NCBI GenBank assembly: GCA_042408875.1
Contig: JBHOQS010000015.1
Span: 1 to 64,000, forward strand
Direction: 5' to 3'
From: JBHOQS01 sp042408875
GTDB taxonomy: Bacteria > Chloroflexota > UBA11872 > JBHOQS01
Length of the DNA: 64,000 nucleotides
Shown in pieces: positions 54,500-64,000 of the stretch (position 1 is the first letter of the stretch; every line of letters starts with the position of its first letter). The notes below the pieces were generated by a model that was not told the origin of the DNA, made no database searches, and saw only the letters and a list, made by a program, of their open reading frames with translations. A program made the position numbers and the translations under genes.

Positions 54500-55192
54500 A
54501 TGGCCCGCCGCCGTGCCCGGCGTAGCTCTGCACCGCCCTCGCCGGCCGTTCGCCCTGCCCAAGGCGCCCCTGCTGCCTCGCCTGGCCGCCGTCCCGCCCG
54601 GCAGCAGCAGCCGGTGTGGGTGCCTGTCGGCGTCGCTATTGTGCTTACCATCGTACTCGCTATTGCTCTGGGGCTCCGCGCTGGTGTCCTCTCCCTGCCC
54701 GCGGGTGGCGCCCAGGCAGTAAGCGGTCCGGCGGCGGTGGCGACCAGCACGGCCTTGCAGGCGGCGCAGTGCCAGCCCGACGTGATCCCCGGCGCTATCG
54801 TCTGTCCGGAGCAGCCGCGCGAACATCTCACCCCCGGCGATACGCGCCACCCGCCGTATAACTCAAACCCGCCTACCTCCGGCTGGCACTGGGAGGCGCA
54901 TGTGCCCACCCGCCCGGTGGTGACCCAGCCGCAGCCAGACGAGATCCTGGTGCACGAGATGGAGCACGGCGCTGTGCTCCTGCAGTACCGCTGCAACGAC
55001 TGCCCCGATATCCAGCAGCGCCTGGCCGACCTGGCGCGCAAGTATCCACAGAGCACGATCGCCGTCTATAACCCGCGCCTGCCCGCGCCCATTGTTGTCA
55101 CTGCCTGGCGCCGTCTGATGCCGCTGGAGCAGGTGGACGAGCAGCGTATCGAGCAGTTCATCCAGGCATACGGGCTCAAGGGGCCAGAGTGA
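54500..55192 (+). CDS. DUF3105-domain protein, membrane-anchored
   Basis: 230 residues. A basic N-terminus, one membrane helix (about 39-62) and a DUF3105 domain with the characteristic HPPYNSNPPTSGWHW and VHEMEHGAVLLQYRC motifs; the His/Tyr/Glu set suggests metal binding. Extracytoplasmic, function unknown. GGGGAG lies 12 nt before the ATG; the gene begins 7 nt after the PucR-type stop. Confidence 0.9.
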   Translation: MARRRARRSSAPPSPAVRPAQGAPAASPGRRPARQQQPVWVPVGVAIVLTIVLAIALGLRAGVLSLPAGGAQAVSGPAAVATSTALQAAQCQPDVIPGAIVCPEQPREHLTPGDTRHPPYNSNPPTSGWHWEAHVPTRPVVTQPQPDEILVHEMEHGAVLLQYRCNDCPDIQQRLADLARKYPQSTIAVYNPRLPAPIVVTAWRRLMPLEQVDEQRIEQFIQAYGLKGPE

Positions 55193-55214
55193 GCTGAATA
55201 GCGACCCTTGTCAT

Positions 55215-55251
55215 ATGAACTCACTTATCACATGAACTCAACATGAATTCA
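55215..55251. repeat. direct repeats, unit ATGAACTCA
   Basis: ATGAACTCA at 55215 and 55232 and ATGAATTCA at 55243; CATATG brackets the set (55213, 55250). The start codon of the next gene lies at the end of it. Confidence 0.85.
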
Positions 55252-55252
55252 T

Positions 55253-55702
55253 ATGGACGTCACGCCGCCGCGCCTCATCCAGCGATCGCAACAGCGCCCC
55301 GGCCGGATCACCCCCGGCGACTGGTGCGAGGTCGATGAGGGGCCCCAGCTCTTGCAGCTCCTCATGCGTCCGTACGCCAGCGCGGCCTACCCGCTGGGCC
55401 GCGGCATCCACCCGATGACGACGGTGCCCCTCGGCCTGGCGATCGATGCGGCCATCAAAGCAGTGGATGGTGAGGTCAATGGCGTCTCGGTGCTGCGTTT
55501 CTGCGAGTTCAGCATGGAGAATTTTACGTCGAACCGCCGGCCCCTGCGCGCCCGCGCCACAGTCAAAGCTGTAGGCCGCCGGCATGTGCGTGTCGAGGCG
55601 CAGGTGTGGGAGGACGACCGCCTGATCCTGCGCGGCGAGATCGGGCTGGTGAAGGTGCGCGGCGGCCGCGCCGTCGAACTGCGAGAGCTCACGTTTGGTT
55701 GA
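55253..55702 (+). CDS. hot-dog-fold thioesterase-like protein
   Basis: 149 residues. IHPMTTVPLGLAIDAAIKAVDG could be the hot-dog helix, and RATVKAVGRRHVRVEAQVWEDDRLILRGEIGLVKV the long antiparallel strands, as in PaaI/acyl-CoA thioesterase relatives. No clear catalytic Asp/Glu signature, so the assignment is by fold pattern only. The ATG at 55253 has no Shine-Dalgarno, only the repeat tract, so a leaderless or atypical start is possible. Confidence 0.55.
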   Translation: MDVTPPRLIQRSQQRPGRITPGDWCEVDEGPQLLQLLMRPYASAAYPLGRGIHPMTTVPLGLAIDAAIKAVDGEVNGVSVLRFCEFSMENFTSNRRPLRARATVKAVGRRHVRVEAQVWEDDRLILRGEIGLVKVRGGRAVELRELTFG

Positions 55703-55725
55703 TGCCGGCTGTGGCTGGTTCGTCC

Positions 55726-56775
55726 TCAGAGCACCAGTTCAGGCCGGCAGGCGCGCATCACGGCACGGACCGCCTCGATGCCGGGCCGCGCCGCGACGAC
55801 GCGCACGATGGCGAGATCGAGCCCCTGGGCCAGCCGTCGGAACGCCTCAGCAGCACCGGCAGCCGGGCCGTAGTAGCCGACCCGCTGGAGGAGCTCTGGC
55901 GGGAAGGCATCCACGAGCGCATCGGTTGATGCCCCCGCACGGCGCATGTCATCGAGCCGGGCCAGCGCCTCGGCGAAGCCCATGCGTTCGAAGTGAGCCC
56001 GGTACCCCAGGGCGCGCTCTCGTGCTGTGGGAACCTGTGCACCCAGAGCGTAGCCCATCACCGCGCGGGCGAAGGCCCGACGCGCCAGGTCGACATCGTC
56101 GTCTACGCAGACGCGAATGTACTCGATGACCTTGACCATCGAGGGATCACGGCCGGCGCGGGCCGCACCTTCAGCAATGCGGGCGCGGCTCCAGGCAACC
56201 TGCTCGGCCGTGCACCAGTTCAGCGCCACGCCATCGGCCAGCTCACCGCCCAGGCGCAGCATCTCGGGGCCAAGCGCACCCAGATACACCGGCGTGCGCG
56301 GCGGCGGCTGAATGGCCAGCCGGACATCCTGAAGGGTGATTGCCTGGCCAGAGTAGTTCACTCGCTCGCCGGCAAGCAGGGCACGGATTGTGATCAGGTA
56401 GTCACGCATCACTTCCAGGACCGAGAGGCGGGTCAGGCCAAGCGAGCGGCGGTAGCGCTCGTGGTAGATGCCGCCCGCGCCGATGCCCAGGATAAAACGG
56501 CCGCCGGTGAGCTCGGTGAGCGTGCCGGCGCTCATGGCCAGCGCAATGGGCGTGCGCAGCGCCACCGGGGAGACGGCAATGCCCGTGGTCAGGCCCTCCG
56601 GTACGGCGGCGCGGCTCCCCGCCCAGCGCAGCGCACAGAGCTGGAAGGCGTCGTGTCCGGTGCCTTCCGGAGTCCATACACTGCTGTACCCGAGGCGAGC
56701 CGCCTCCTGGGAGAGCTCGGCCTGCTCCTGGAACGAGAGGTTGAGGGTCGCATCCAGTCCAACGCCGATCTCCAT
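55726..56775 (-). CDS. LLM-class (luciferase-like, F420-type) flavin-dependent oxidoreductase
   Basis: 349 residues. TIM barrel of the bacterial-luciferase family: SVWTPEGTGHDAFQLCALRW, GTLTELTGGRFILGIGAG, RPTPVYLGALGPEMLRLGGELADGV-like strand, RAFARAVMGYALG. Members use FMN or F420; coenzyme choice cannot be told. The ATG at 56775 gives MEIGVGLDA, and GGGGAGG lies upstream; a GTG at 56796 is also in frame. Confidence 0.88.
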   Translation of the reverse strand: MEIGVGLDATLNLSFQEQAELSQEAARLGYSSVWTPEGTGHDAFQLCALRWAGSRAAVPEGLTTGIAVSPVALRTPIALAMSAGTLTELTGGRFILGIGAGGIYHERYRRSLGLTRLSVLEVMRDYLITIRALLAGERVNYSGQAITLQDVRLAIQPPPRTPVYLGALGPEMLRLGGELADGVALNWCTAEQVAWSRARIAEGAARAGRDPSMVKVIEYIRVCVDDDVDLARRAFARAVMGYALGAQVPTARERALGYRAHFERMGFAEALARLDDMRRAGASTDALVDAFPPELLQRVGYYGPAAGAAEAFRRLAQGLDLAIVRVVAARPGIEAVRAVMRACRPELVL

Positions 56776-57102
56776 GCTGCCTGTGCTCCTCCCCACATCG
56801 CCGCGGCGACCGCCCTAGCGGAAACGGCGCAGTCCACTCGCTGGCATACCCCAGTGTAATCCCGGCACCGGTGGGGCGCAACCGCGCTGAAAGGCGTGGA
56901 CTACGTTATGGCATGCTTGCCCTGGAGATGGACCTCTTTTGTTCACTCGCCGTTCTCTCGCACGCGCAGAGTGGCCGCCCTGGCGAATGCCACCTGCGTC
57001 CCTGCGTTATACTTGACACTTGATACTTGATACTTGCTGAAGAGCGGCAGCGCACCGCACACCTTCGCGAAACTCGGACAGACGCAAAGTCGGGATAGAC
57101 CC
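56776..57102. other. 327-nt spacer before the ABC exporter genes
   Basis: No gene recognised. It holds the heptamer repeat 57011-57037, which includes a TTGACA (57013-57018) and a TATACT (57008-57013); neither has a properly spaced partner. Confidence 0.4.
57011..57037. repeat. heptamer repeat ACTTGAY x4
   Basis: ACTTGAC, ACTTGAT, ACTTGAT and ACTTGC run in tandem with period 7. Confidence 0.92.
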
Positions 57103-58332
57103 ATGCACGTCGAGGCAGATCTCGCTCGTCCCGTGATCCCTGCGCCGGCAGGCTACCAGATCACTTGGCTACTGGCATTGCCGTTTCCGGCACGCAACAT
57201 GCTGCGGCGCTGGCGCAGCATGCTCGGTATGATGGTCGGTGTGGGCATTGCCCTGGCCATCGCCATGACTCTGTCCGCGGTGGGAAAGGCGACAATCGAT
57301 GTGTTAGTTGGCGACTTTCTGCGGTCCGGGGCAGACTTATATGTCCTACAGCAGGGCGGTACACCGCTCCCGGTCTACCCAAGCGATACCCCGGGCATGA
57401 TTAAGAACGCGCGCAGTACACTTGCTGCGATACGGGGTATCTCTGGGGTAAAGGGCGTGGTCGGCGTCGTGGCCTGGCCGTTGGAGCGGGGTCGGCAGGG
57501 TCCTGTGCGGAAGGGTGAGCGGGCGGAACTGATCGCTGCAGTCGGCATCACGGGTGATCCTACAGCCATCCCGGATATGGTAGTGGTGAAGGAGGGGCGC
57601 TGGCTACGCCGGCCGGGCGAGGTTGTCGTCGGCGACAAACTGCATCGTGACAAGAAGATCGCGGTAGGCGATCTCATGCGGCTGAATGGCCGCGACTTCG
57701 TTGTGGTCGGTGTGGGCCGCCTCCGAGGTATTGGGTTCGATGCCGATCAGCGCGCGTACCTTGACTACGACGATCTGCGTCAGCGTGCCGGCCTCGGCGA
57801 TATCCTGAACACCATCATGGTTGACACCGATCAGCCCGAGGTAGTGCGCCACCGTATCGAAGAGCTGGGCTCCTTCAGCACATTTGACCGCATCCAGCTC
57901 GTCAAGCTGGCCGAGCCGCTGCTGGCTGGAAGAATCGCCATCTTTAATGTCCTCAACTTTCTCGCCCTACTCATCGCCGGTATCTTCGTGAGCAATGTCC
58001 TGGGCCGCTCGGTTGCCGAGCGCCGCCTGGAGTTCGCCACGCTGCGGGCAATTGGTATCCCCAGCCGGACCATCCTGCTGACGGTCGGCGCCGAGGCGCT
58101 GCTGATCAGCATCGTGGCGGGCATCGGTGGAGTGGTACTCAGCCTGTTCTTCGGCGCGCTCCTCAACGGGTATATGGCCCCGGAGTACGGCCTGGAGTCG
58201 CTCTACTCGGTTGACACAGGGCTTTTCCTGACTGTGTTTGCCCTGGCTCTGGGGCTGGGCGTTGCTGCTGGGTACTTCCCCGCCCGCGCGGCCACACGCG
58301 TCGATCCCGTCGAAGTGCTGCGTGAGGCGTAG
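57103..58332 (+). CDS. ABC transporter permease, FtsX/MacB type
   Basis: 409 residues, four membrane helices: one near 40-60 (MLGMMVGVGIALAIAMTLSAVG), then a large extracytoplasmic domain, and three at the C-terminus (about 285-310, 330-360, 375-395). Ends with YFPARAATRVDPVEVLREA, the coupling motif of the FtsX family. Lipid, peptide or macrolide efflux is typical. Start at 57103 is uncertain. Stop is 4 nt before the ATPase gene. Confidence 0.9.
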   Translation: MHVEADLARPVIPAPAGYQITWLLALPFPARNMLRRWRSMLGMMVGVGIALAIAMTLSAVGKATIDVLVGDFLRSGADLYVLQQGGTPLPVYPSDTPGMIKNARSTLAAIRGISGVKGVVGVVAWPLERGRQGPVRKGERAELIAAVGITGDPTAIPDMVVVKEGRWLRRPGEVVVGDKLHRDKKIAVGDLMRLNGRDFVVVGVGRLRGIGFDADQRAYLDYDDLRQRAGLGDILNTIMVDTDQPEVVRHRIEELGSFSTFDRIQLVKLAEPLLAGRIAIFNVLNFLALLIAGIFVSNVLGRSVAERRLEFATLRAIGIPSRTILLTVGAEALLISIVAGIGGVVLSLFFGALLNGYMAPEYGLESLYSVDTGLFLTVFALALGLGVAAGYFPARAATRVDPVEVLREA

Positions 58333-58336
58333 CCCG

Positions 58337-59008
58337 ATGCTGCAGCTCGAGGGCGTCTGGCGGATTTACGACGGCGGTGCGACGCAGGTGGTGGCCCTCC
58401 GCGATGTTACCCTGTCGATAGACGATGGCGATTTTGTCGCCATCGTCGGGCCGTCGGGCTCTGGAAAGAGTACGTTGCTCCAGATCGCCGGCCTGCTGGA
58501 TCGTCCGACCCGCGGCACGGTCGTGCTGGATGGCCGTGAGGTAAGCAGCCTGAGCGATCGGGAGCGCACGCGGCTGCGGCTCGTTACCATTGGCTTTGTC
58601 TTCCAGCGCTTCCATCTCTTACATGACATGACAGCGCTGGAGAACGTGGCGCTACCGATGGAGGCGGCTGGGGTGCCGGTGCAGGCACGCTATGACCGCG
58701 CCGCAGAGCTGTTGCACGCCGTGGGGCTGAGCGACCGACTGGCCTTCTTCCCCGCGAAGCTCTCCGGTGGCCAGCGCCAGCGTGTGGCGATCGCTCGGGC
58801 GCTGGCGAACCGGCCGCGGCTGATCCTGGCCGACGAGCCTACCGGTGAGCTGCACAGCGAAGACAAGGCGCAGATCCTCGAGCTCTTTCAGCGGTTCAAT
58901 CGCGCCGGCCATACGCTGGTGGTGGTCACACATGATCCCGAGGTTGCTGCCGCGGCGCGTCGCCGCCTGGAGATCCGCGACGGGCGGGTGCGAGAGGTTC
59001 CAGTGTGA
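58337..59008 (+). CDS. ABC transporter ATP-binding protein, MacB/LolD type
   Basis: 223 residues. Walker A GPSGSGKST (K44), Q-loop FVFQRFHLL, signature LSGGQRQRVAIARAL, Walker B LILADEPTGEL and switch VVVTHD. Length and the GELHS variant of the usual GNLDS fit the LolD/MacB class. Pairs with the upstream permease and downstream adaptor. Confidence 0.95.
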   Translation: MLQLEGVWRIYDGGATQVVALRDVTLSIDDGDFVAIVGPSGSGKSTLLQIAGLLDRPTRGTVVLDGREVSSLSDRERTRLRLVTIGFVFQRFHLLHDMTALENVALPMEAAGVPVQARYDRAAELLHAVGLSDRLAFFPAKLSGGQRQRVAIARALANRPRLILADEPTGELHSEDKAQILELFQRFNRAGHTLVVVTHDPEVAAAARRRLEIRDGRVREVPV

Positions 59009-59052
59009 CACCCTGTGCGCATGCAGCGCTCCTATCACTTCGAAGTGTATTG

Positions 59053-59067
59053 TTTGTATATTTGTAT
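59053..59067. repeat. direct repeat TTTGTAT x2
   Basis: Copies at 59053 and 59061, period 8, in the AT-rich spacer between ATPase and adaptor genes. Confidence 0.75.
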
Positions 59068-59143
59068 GTTATTTCTCGCCGTCTGTCATGTTTCGTTGAT
59101 CGTGCCTTAAATCTAATCGTATGTGTAATGTGAAAGAAAAGTC

Positions 59144-59806
59144 ATGTTCGCTCATCTTCGTGCCCTGCCACGGCGCTACCTCGTGCTCGGCCTCGCCGGG
59201 GCCGTGCTGCTGCTTGTCCTGGCCGCTGTGTCGGTGAGACAGGCCCGCGAGCCAGCGCAACCGCAGGCATCAGGCGCACCAGAGGCAACGCCGGTGCTCC
59301 ACCTGATCGCCCGCGGGCGCGTAGCCCCTGTTGCCCAGGCGCGGATCGGCACACAGGGTGGCGGCATCGTGCTGAGCATCGCCGTGGCACCGGGGGATAC
59401 TGTCCAGGCGCAGCAGGAGATCGCTCGAGTGCGCGGCCAGGCAGGTATCGAAGTGCTGGCTGCCCCCTGGGCGGGCACTATCACCAGTGTGCCAGCGCAG
59501 GCCGGCGACACTGTGCTGCCCGGCACGGTCATCGCTACGCTGGCTGACCTGAGCCGGCTTCAGGTCGAGACCACCGACGTTGATGAGTTCCTCATCCCGC
59601 ATATCTCCAAGGGCCAGGCGGTCACCATTACCGTCGATGCGCTCGACCAGCGCGTGCTCCAGGGGTACGTGCGTACGATTGCCCTTCAGCAACAGACCTC
59701 ACCGAGCGGCGATCAGCACTATCCGGTGACGATCGATCTGGTCACAGCACCGCCTGATCTGCGCATCGGCATGACCGTGCGCATCGAGTTCATCCCGCGC
59801 GAGTGA
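59144..59806 (+). CDS. membrane-fusion (HlyD/MacA-like) adaptor protein
   Basis: 220 residues, short for the family. An N-terminal membrane anchor (about 12-31) is followed by a lipoyl-like half-motif pair (VLSIAVAPGDTVQAQQEIARV and ITSVPAQAGDTVLPGTVIATLADLSRLQVETTDVDEF) and a beta-barrel part (GQAVTITVDALDQRVLQGYV). The coiled-coil hairpin that reaches an outer-membrane channel is missing, as expected in a monoderm. Probably stabilises the permease of the same cluster. Confidence 0.85.
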   Translation: MFAHLRALPRRYLVLGLAGAVLLLVLAAVSVRQAREPAQPQASGAPEATPVLHLIARGRVAPVAQARIGTQGGGIVLSIAVAPGDTVQAQQEIARVRGQAGIEVLAAPWAGTITSVPAQAGDTVLPGTVIATLADLSRLQVETTDVDEFLIPHISKGQAVTITVDALDQRVLQGYVRTIALQQQTSPSGDQHYPVTIDLVTAPPDLRIGMTVRIEFIPRE

Positions 59807-59880
59807 GTGCCAGAGCGGCGTGCTGGCCACTCTGGTAGGACCGGAGATAGGCTCACCACGCGAAAATCTGCACATCCGGC

Positions 59881-59886
59881 TATAAT
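59881..59886 (+). promoter_or_regulatory. consensus -10 (TATAAT) of the pth transcript
   Basis: TATAAT 72 nt before pth; -35 not recognised. Confidence 0.4.
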
Positions 59887-59887
59887 T

Positions 59888-59908
59888 TGTATGCTCGTTG
59901 TATGCTCG
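59888..59908. repeat. tandem duplicate, unit TGTATGCTCG
   Basis: Exact copies at 59888 and 59899, period 11, between the -10 box and the palindrome. Confidence 0.88.
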
Positions 59909-59910
59909 AT

Positions 59911-59936
59911 AGGGCTGGTCCGGCCGGACCAGCCCT
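59911..59936 (+). promoter_or_regulatory. perfect 26-bp palindrome in the pth leader
   Basis: AGGGCTGGTCCGG followed by its exact complement, 22 nt before the pth start and after the TATAAT. It could be an attenuator hairpin or a dyad operator. Confidence 0.55.
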
Positions 59937-59957
59937 CTGTGTGTTGGCGAGAAGAGC

Positions 59958-60515
59958 ATGCTGCTGATCGTCGGGCTGGGGAATCCCGGCGCCCGCTACG
60001 CCGGCACGCGCCACAACGTCGGTTTCGAGACCATCGATCTGCTGGCGCGGCGGCACAACGTTTCCTTTGCCCGGAAGTTTAAGGGGGAGTACGCGATCGT
60101 GCAGATGAGCGGCGAACAGGTCGTGTTGCTCAAACCTATGACTTTTATGAACGACAGTGGCGAGCCTGTAGCCGAGGCGATGCACGGGTTCAAGCTGGAT
60201 CCGGCCCAGGTGCTGGTCGTTCACGACGATATGGACCTGGCGCTGGGCAAACTCCGCCTGCGGCCGCGCGGCTCTTCCGGAGGGCACCGCGGCGTCGAGT
60301 CGGTCATCAAGCACCTGGGCACGACGGAGTTCCCGCGGTTAAAGATCGGCATCGGCCGGCCGCCGGCAGGCATGGACCCTGTGGAGTATGTGCTGAGCCG
60401 CTTCACGCCGGAGGAGCGCGCCATCATCGACCAGACGATCGCGCGGGCCGCCGACGCCGTCGAATTCCTGACCACACACTCGATCGAAGAGACGATGAAC
60501 CGATTTAACGGCTGA
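59958..60515 (+). CDS. pth: peptidyl-tRNA hydrolase
   Basis: 185 residues. Releases peptides from tRNA after ribosome drop-off. Catalytic H19 in GTRHNVGF, N9 in GLGNPG, a FMNDSG motif and HDDMDL. ATG 59958 follows GCGAGAAGAG. Co-oriented with mfd, as in many bacteria where pth and mfd are neighbours. Confidence 0.97.
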   Translation: MLLIVGLGNPGARYAGTRHNVGFETIDLLARRHNVSFARKFKGEYAIVQMSGEQVVLLKPMTFMNDSGEPVAEAMHGFKLDPAQVLVVHDDMDLALGKLRLRPRGSSGGHRGVESVIKHLGTTEFPRLKIGIGRPPAGMDPVEYVLSRFTPEERAIIDQTIARAADAVEFLTTHSIEETMNRFNG

Positions 60516-60549
60516 TATTTAAGGCTGAGATTTAATACTGAGATTTAAT
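60512..60549. repeat. three-fold repeat, unit CTGAGATTTAAT
   Basis: Copies at 60512 (imperfect), 60525 and 60538, period 13 nt. The last copy supplies the A-T of the upstream mfd start candidate at 60548, and the first contains the pth stop. Confidence 0.92.
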
Positions 60550-60562
60550 GGATGAGGAGAGT

Positions 60563-64000
<3,438 letters not shown>

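Noticed and set aside
57008..57018. TATACT and TTGACA as promoter of the ABC exporter
   Set aside because: The two boxes overlap and are in the wrong order. They arise from the ACTTGAY repeat.

Overview
The window is a high-GC (roughly 65%) bacterial chromosome segment that is densely packed with short operons. No rRNA, tRNA, CRISPR array, IS element or prophage was recognised. The gene set (flavin reductase, F420-type LLM oxidoreductase, SELENBP1-type protein, VanW/DUF3006/ComEC-like cluster, two PucR regulators, FecR-discoidin protein, a flagellar operon without P/L-ring genes) fits a Chloroflexota-like or related monoderm organism. That placement is inference; no marker here proves it.

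Layout. 1-8.7 kb: end of a Crp/Fnr regulator, a 7Fe ferredoxin, an Asp-box beta-propeller protein, a 1.2 kb gene-free stretch, two TIM-barrel hydrolase-like proteins, a phosphodiesterase, an SDR and three small proteins, one of them DUF5808-like. 8.8-21.8 kb: a flagellar operon flgC-fliE-fliF-fliG-fliH-fliI-fliJ-muramidase-flgB-C39-like peptidase-fliK-flgD-flgE, with several genes overlapping by 1-21 nt. 21.9-26.2 kb: a degenerate histidine kinase, a NarL-type regulator and a FecR/discoidin envelope protein. 26.2-30.3 kb: a two-domain thioredoxin-like oxidoreductase whose reading frame is interrupted by TGA exactly at the first Cys of the C-terminal CxxC (probable selenoprotein), a lamin-tail protein, threonine ammonia-lyase and a GT4 glycosyltransferase. 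30.3-38.2 kb: VanW protein, DUF3006, MBL-fold ComEC-like protein, HD protein, proA, an orphan sugar-binding lipoprotein and a TPR protein. 38.4-39.4 kb: a small HTH-like protein behind a recognisable c-di-AMP (ydaO/yuaA) riboswitch with its own promoter. 39.7-48.7 kb: tgt, flavin reductase, DUF4282 protein, an arabinose cluster (oxidoreductase, GH51 arabinofuranosidase, decayed arabinokinase), SELENBP1/methanethiol-oxidase-type protein and a membrane protein. 49-64 kb: glutamine-dependent nadE, two tandem PucR regulators, DUF3105 protein, hot-dog-like protein, LLM oxidoreductase, an ABC exporter set (permease-ATPase-adaptor), pth, and mfd running off the end.

Two things stand out. First, the probable selenocysteine protein at 26.2-26.9 kb: UGA at the U-P-H-C redox site, followed by a hairpin with bacterial SECIS-like geometry. 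Second, almost every spacer carries a perfect or near-perfect tandem duplication of 7-18 nt, often right before a start codon, a pattern no gene annotation explains. The c-di-AMP riboswitch ahead of an uncharacterised small protein is a third lead.
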